Origin: Candidatus Azobacteroides sp.
Lineage (GTDB): Bacteria; Bacteroidota; Bacteroidia; Bacteroidales; WRGA01
DNA: 37,054 nucleotides
Direction of reading: 5' to 3'
Assembly: GCA_009787405.1 (NCBI GenBank)
Contig: WRGA01000105.1
Location: 1-37,054 of the forward strand
The position numbers and the translations under genes are program-made. The notes beneath the pieces are model-generated. The model was not told where the DNA came from and searched no databases. It was given only the letters and a program-made list of their open reading frames with translations. Shown one piece after another: positions 36,005 to 37,054 of this stretch (position 1 is the stretch's first letter; each line of letters starts with the position of its first letter).

Positions 36005-36960
36005 ATGATGAACGATTTTGAAGAATACATAAAACAAGGCGAATCCGATAAAAAAGAGAAGGGGATTATTTGGCAAACGGCAATCGACTTGCAGCAGGCT
36101 GACGGTTTGAAACTGTCTGCCTATCTTATCGAGACCGCCAAACAAAATATTGAAGGCAACATAATTTTTGATGAGGTAAAAAATCGCATTGATGCTTATT
36201 ACAAAACATTACCCAACAAACAAGTCTATGCAGACGACAAAACTGAAGAAGCCGACAAGATTTCTGCACGCATTGCCGAAATATTGTCTGAAAAAACTTT
36301 TTCATTCACTCCAACCGAATACATAAATATTCATAGACGGCTTTTCAGCGAAATTTACAAGTTTGCAGGGAAAATACGAGATTATAACATTGCCAAAGCC
36401 GAGTGGGTGCTAAACGGCGAAACGGTGCTTTATGCCGACGCCGATAATTTATGCGCTACTTTGGAATATGATTTTGAGCAAGAAAAAAACTTCAATTACA
36501 AAGGATTAAGCAAACAACAAATTGTAGAACATTTAGCCCACTTTGTCGCTTATTTATGGCAAATCCATATTTTTGGAGAGGGAACACAAGAACAACAACA
36601 GTCTTTTTAATTAAGTATTTGAGAACACCGGGTTTTGAAGTAATAATGATTTATTTGCTGAACATTCTTGGTTTTTCCGTAATGCACTTATAAGAGCTAA
36701 TTACAAGAATCTAAAAAAACAATGTTTATGCCACTAATAAATATTTAGAATTATTTTTATAAAATTTATTACTTGGAGAAAATAATATTTTAAAAAATAG
36801 AGAATTGTATATAAATTTTGTAGAACCTGAAAATATTGATGTAAATGTCCCTGTAAAAGGTAAAAAGTTCCTTGTAAATAAGGAAAAAATCCCTGTAATT
36901 GGATTGGAAATAATGAAATTTATGGATAATAATCTGAATATTACAATTATAAAAATGATT
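36005..36960 (+). pseudogene. Fic/Doc-family protein gene, broken in the Fic motif
   Basis: The open frame (201 aa, 36005-36610) starts with an N-terminal segment like the VbhA-type inhibitory helix (Y-L-I-E-T-A-K-Q-N-I-E-G near 38-49). It continues into a normal Fic core (F-A-G-K-I-R-D, W-V-L-N-G-E-T-V-L-Y-A). At the H-P-F-x-x-G-N-x-R motif it reads H-I-F-G-E-G and then shifts frame: one A is missing at 36583-36584. The next frame resumes T-T-T-V-F-L-I-K-Y-L. A second A is missing near 36633-36640, after which N-D-L-F-A-E-H-S-W-F-F-R-N-A-L-I-R-A-N-Y continues. An extra base lies near 36720, an in-frame TAA near 36760, and the frame then runs on as a helical tail to about 36950. Fic enzymes AMPylate or otherwise modify target proteins; this copy should be inactive. 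Confidence 0.78.
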
Positions 36961-37054
36961 ATCGGATGTTATACCTGGATATTCCCACAGGTTGAATGTA
37001 AAAAATGTGTCAATGTTTCAAAAAAATATTCGTTCTTTTTGTCCCGTCAGGGAC
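36961..37054. other. AT-rich end of window with a small palindrome
   Basis: GTCCC-GTCA-GGGAC (37041-37054) is a 5-bp stem cut by the window edge. It may be part of a longer terminator or repeat. No start of a new gene is visible. Confidence 0.35.

Noticed and set aside
1-37054. CRISPR arrays, tRNA or intact rRNA genes, integrase attachment sites
   Set aside because: I looked for regular spacer-repeat arrays, cloverleaf sequences and tRNA-end duplications and saw none. The octamer tracts are too short-period to be CRISPR repeats.

Overview
The window looks like a chromosomal piece of a Bacteroidales-type member of the Bacteroidota. The reasons are proteins carrying a type IX secretion (T9SS) C-terminal sorting domain, SprB repeats and InlB-type repeats, the Bacteroidota-specific promoter signature (TTTG, about 19-21 nt, TAnnTTTG) in front of several genes, the near absence of strong Shine-Dalgarno sites, and the DnaK sequence. 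I cannot name the genus.

Layout. Positions 1-639 hold no gene, but contain a probable MITE (259-512) inserted at the edge of an octamer-periodic inverted repeat (521-606). Positions 640-12411 form a minus-strand operon of three large exported proteins, transcribed in this order: a 1482-aa all-beta protein of unknown function, a protein of about six fibronectin III domains, and a 1733-aa SprB-repeat adhesin-like T9SS cargo. Positions 12470-14860 hold a small gene remnant, a lipoprotein periplasmic-binding protein (iron, heme or cobalamin type) and a convergent Sfp-type phosphopantetheinyl transferase. Positions 15011-21824 are a self-contained drug-efflux locus: a TetR-type repressor, a TolC-like outer-membrane channel, a membrane fusion protein and an RND pump, with five copies of one palindromic operator around the repressor and a terminator after the pump. 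Positions 22009-25408 are a tight operon of a MATE exporter, a cytidylate-kinase-like protein and a TrpB2-type tryptophan synthase beta chain, closed by a large octamer-built hairpin. Positions 25797-30940 hold a multidomain T9SS-secreted surface protein followed by a Bacteroidota-type protein with a possible DNA-binding N-terminus.

Positions 31252-32376 encode an IS256-type transposase with an unusual N-terminus. A second octamer-periodic repeat (32571-32638), terminators and a small secreted or membrane protein follow. The heat-shock chaperone gene dnaK (33859-35754) is preceded by a 620-nt leader region with a sigma-54-like site. The window ends in a Fic/Doc-family gene that is broken inside its catalytic motif and then runs on as a decaying pseudogene.

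The most interesting material is non-coding: two families of 8-nt-periodic intergenic repeats, several forming hairpins, and a MITE whose empty target site can be reconstructed from a second repeat copy in the same window. The best candidate for an undescribed protein system is the three-gene secreted operon at 640-12411. All functional calls come from reading the sequence; no database search was run.
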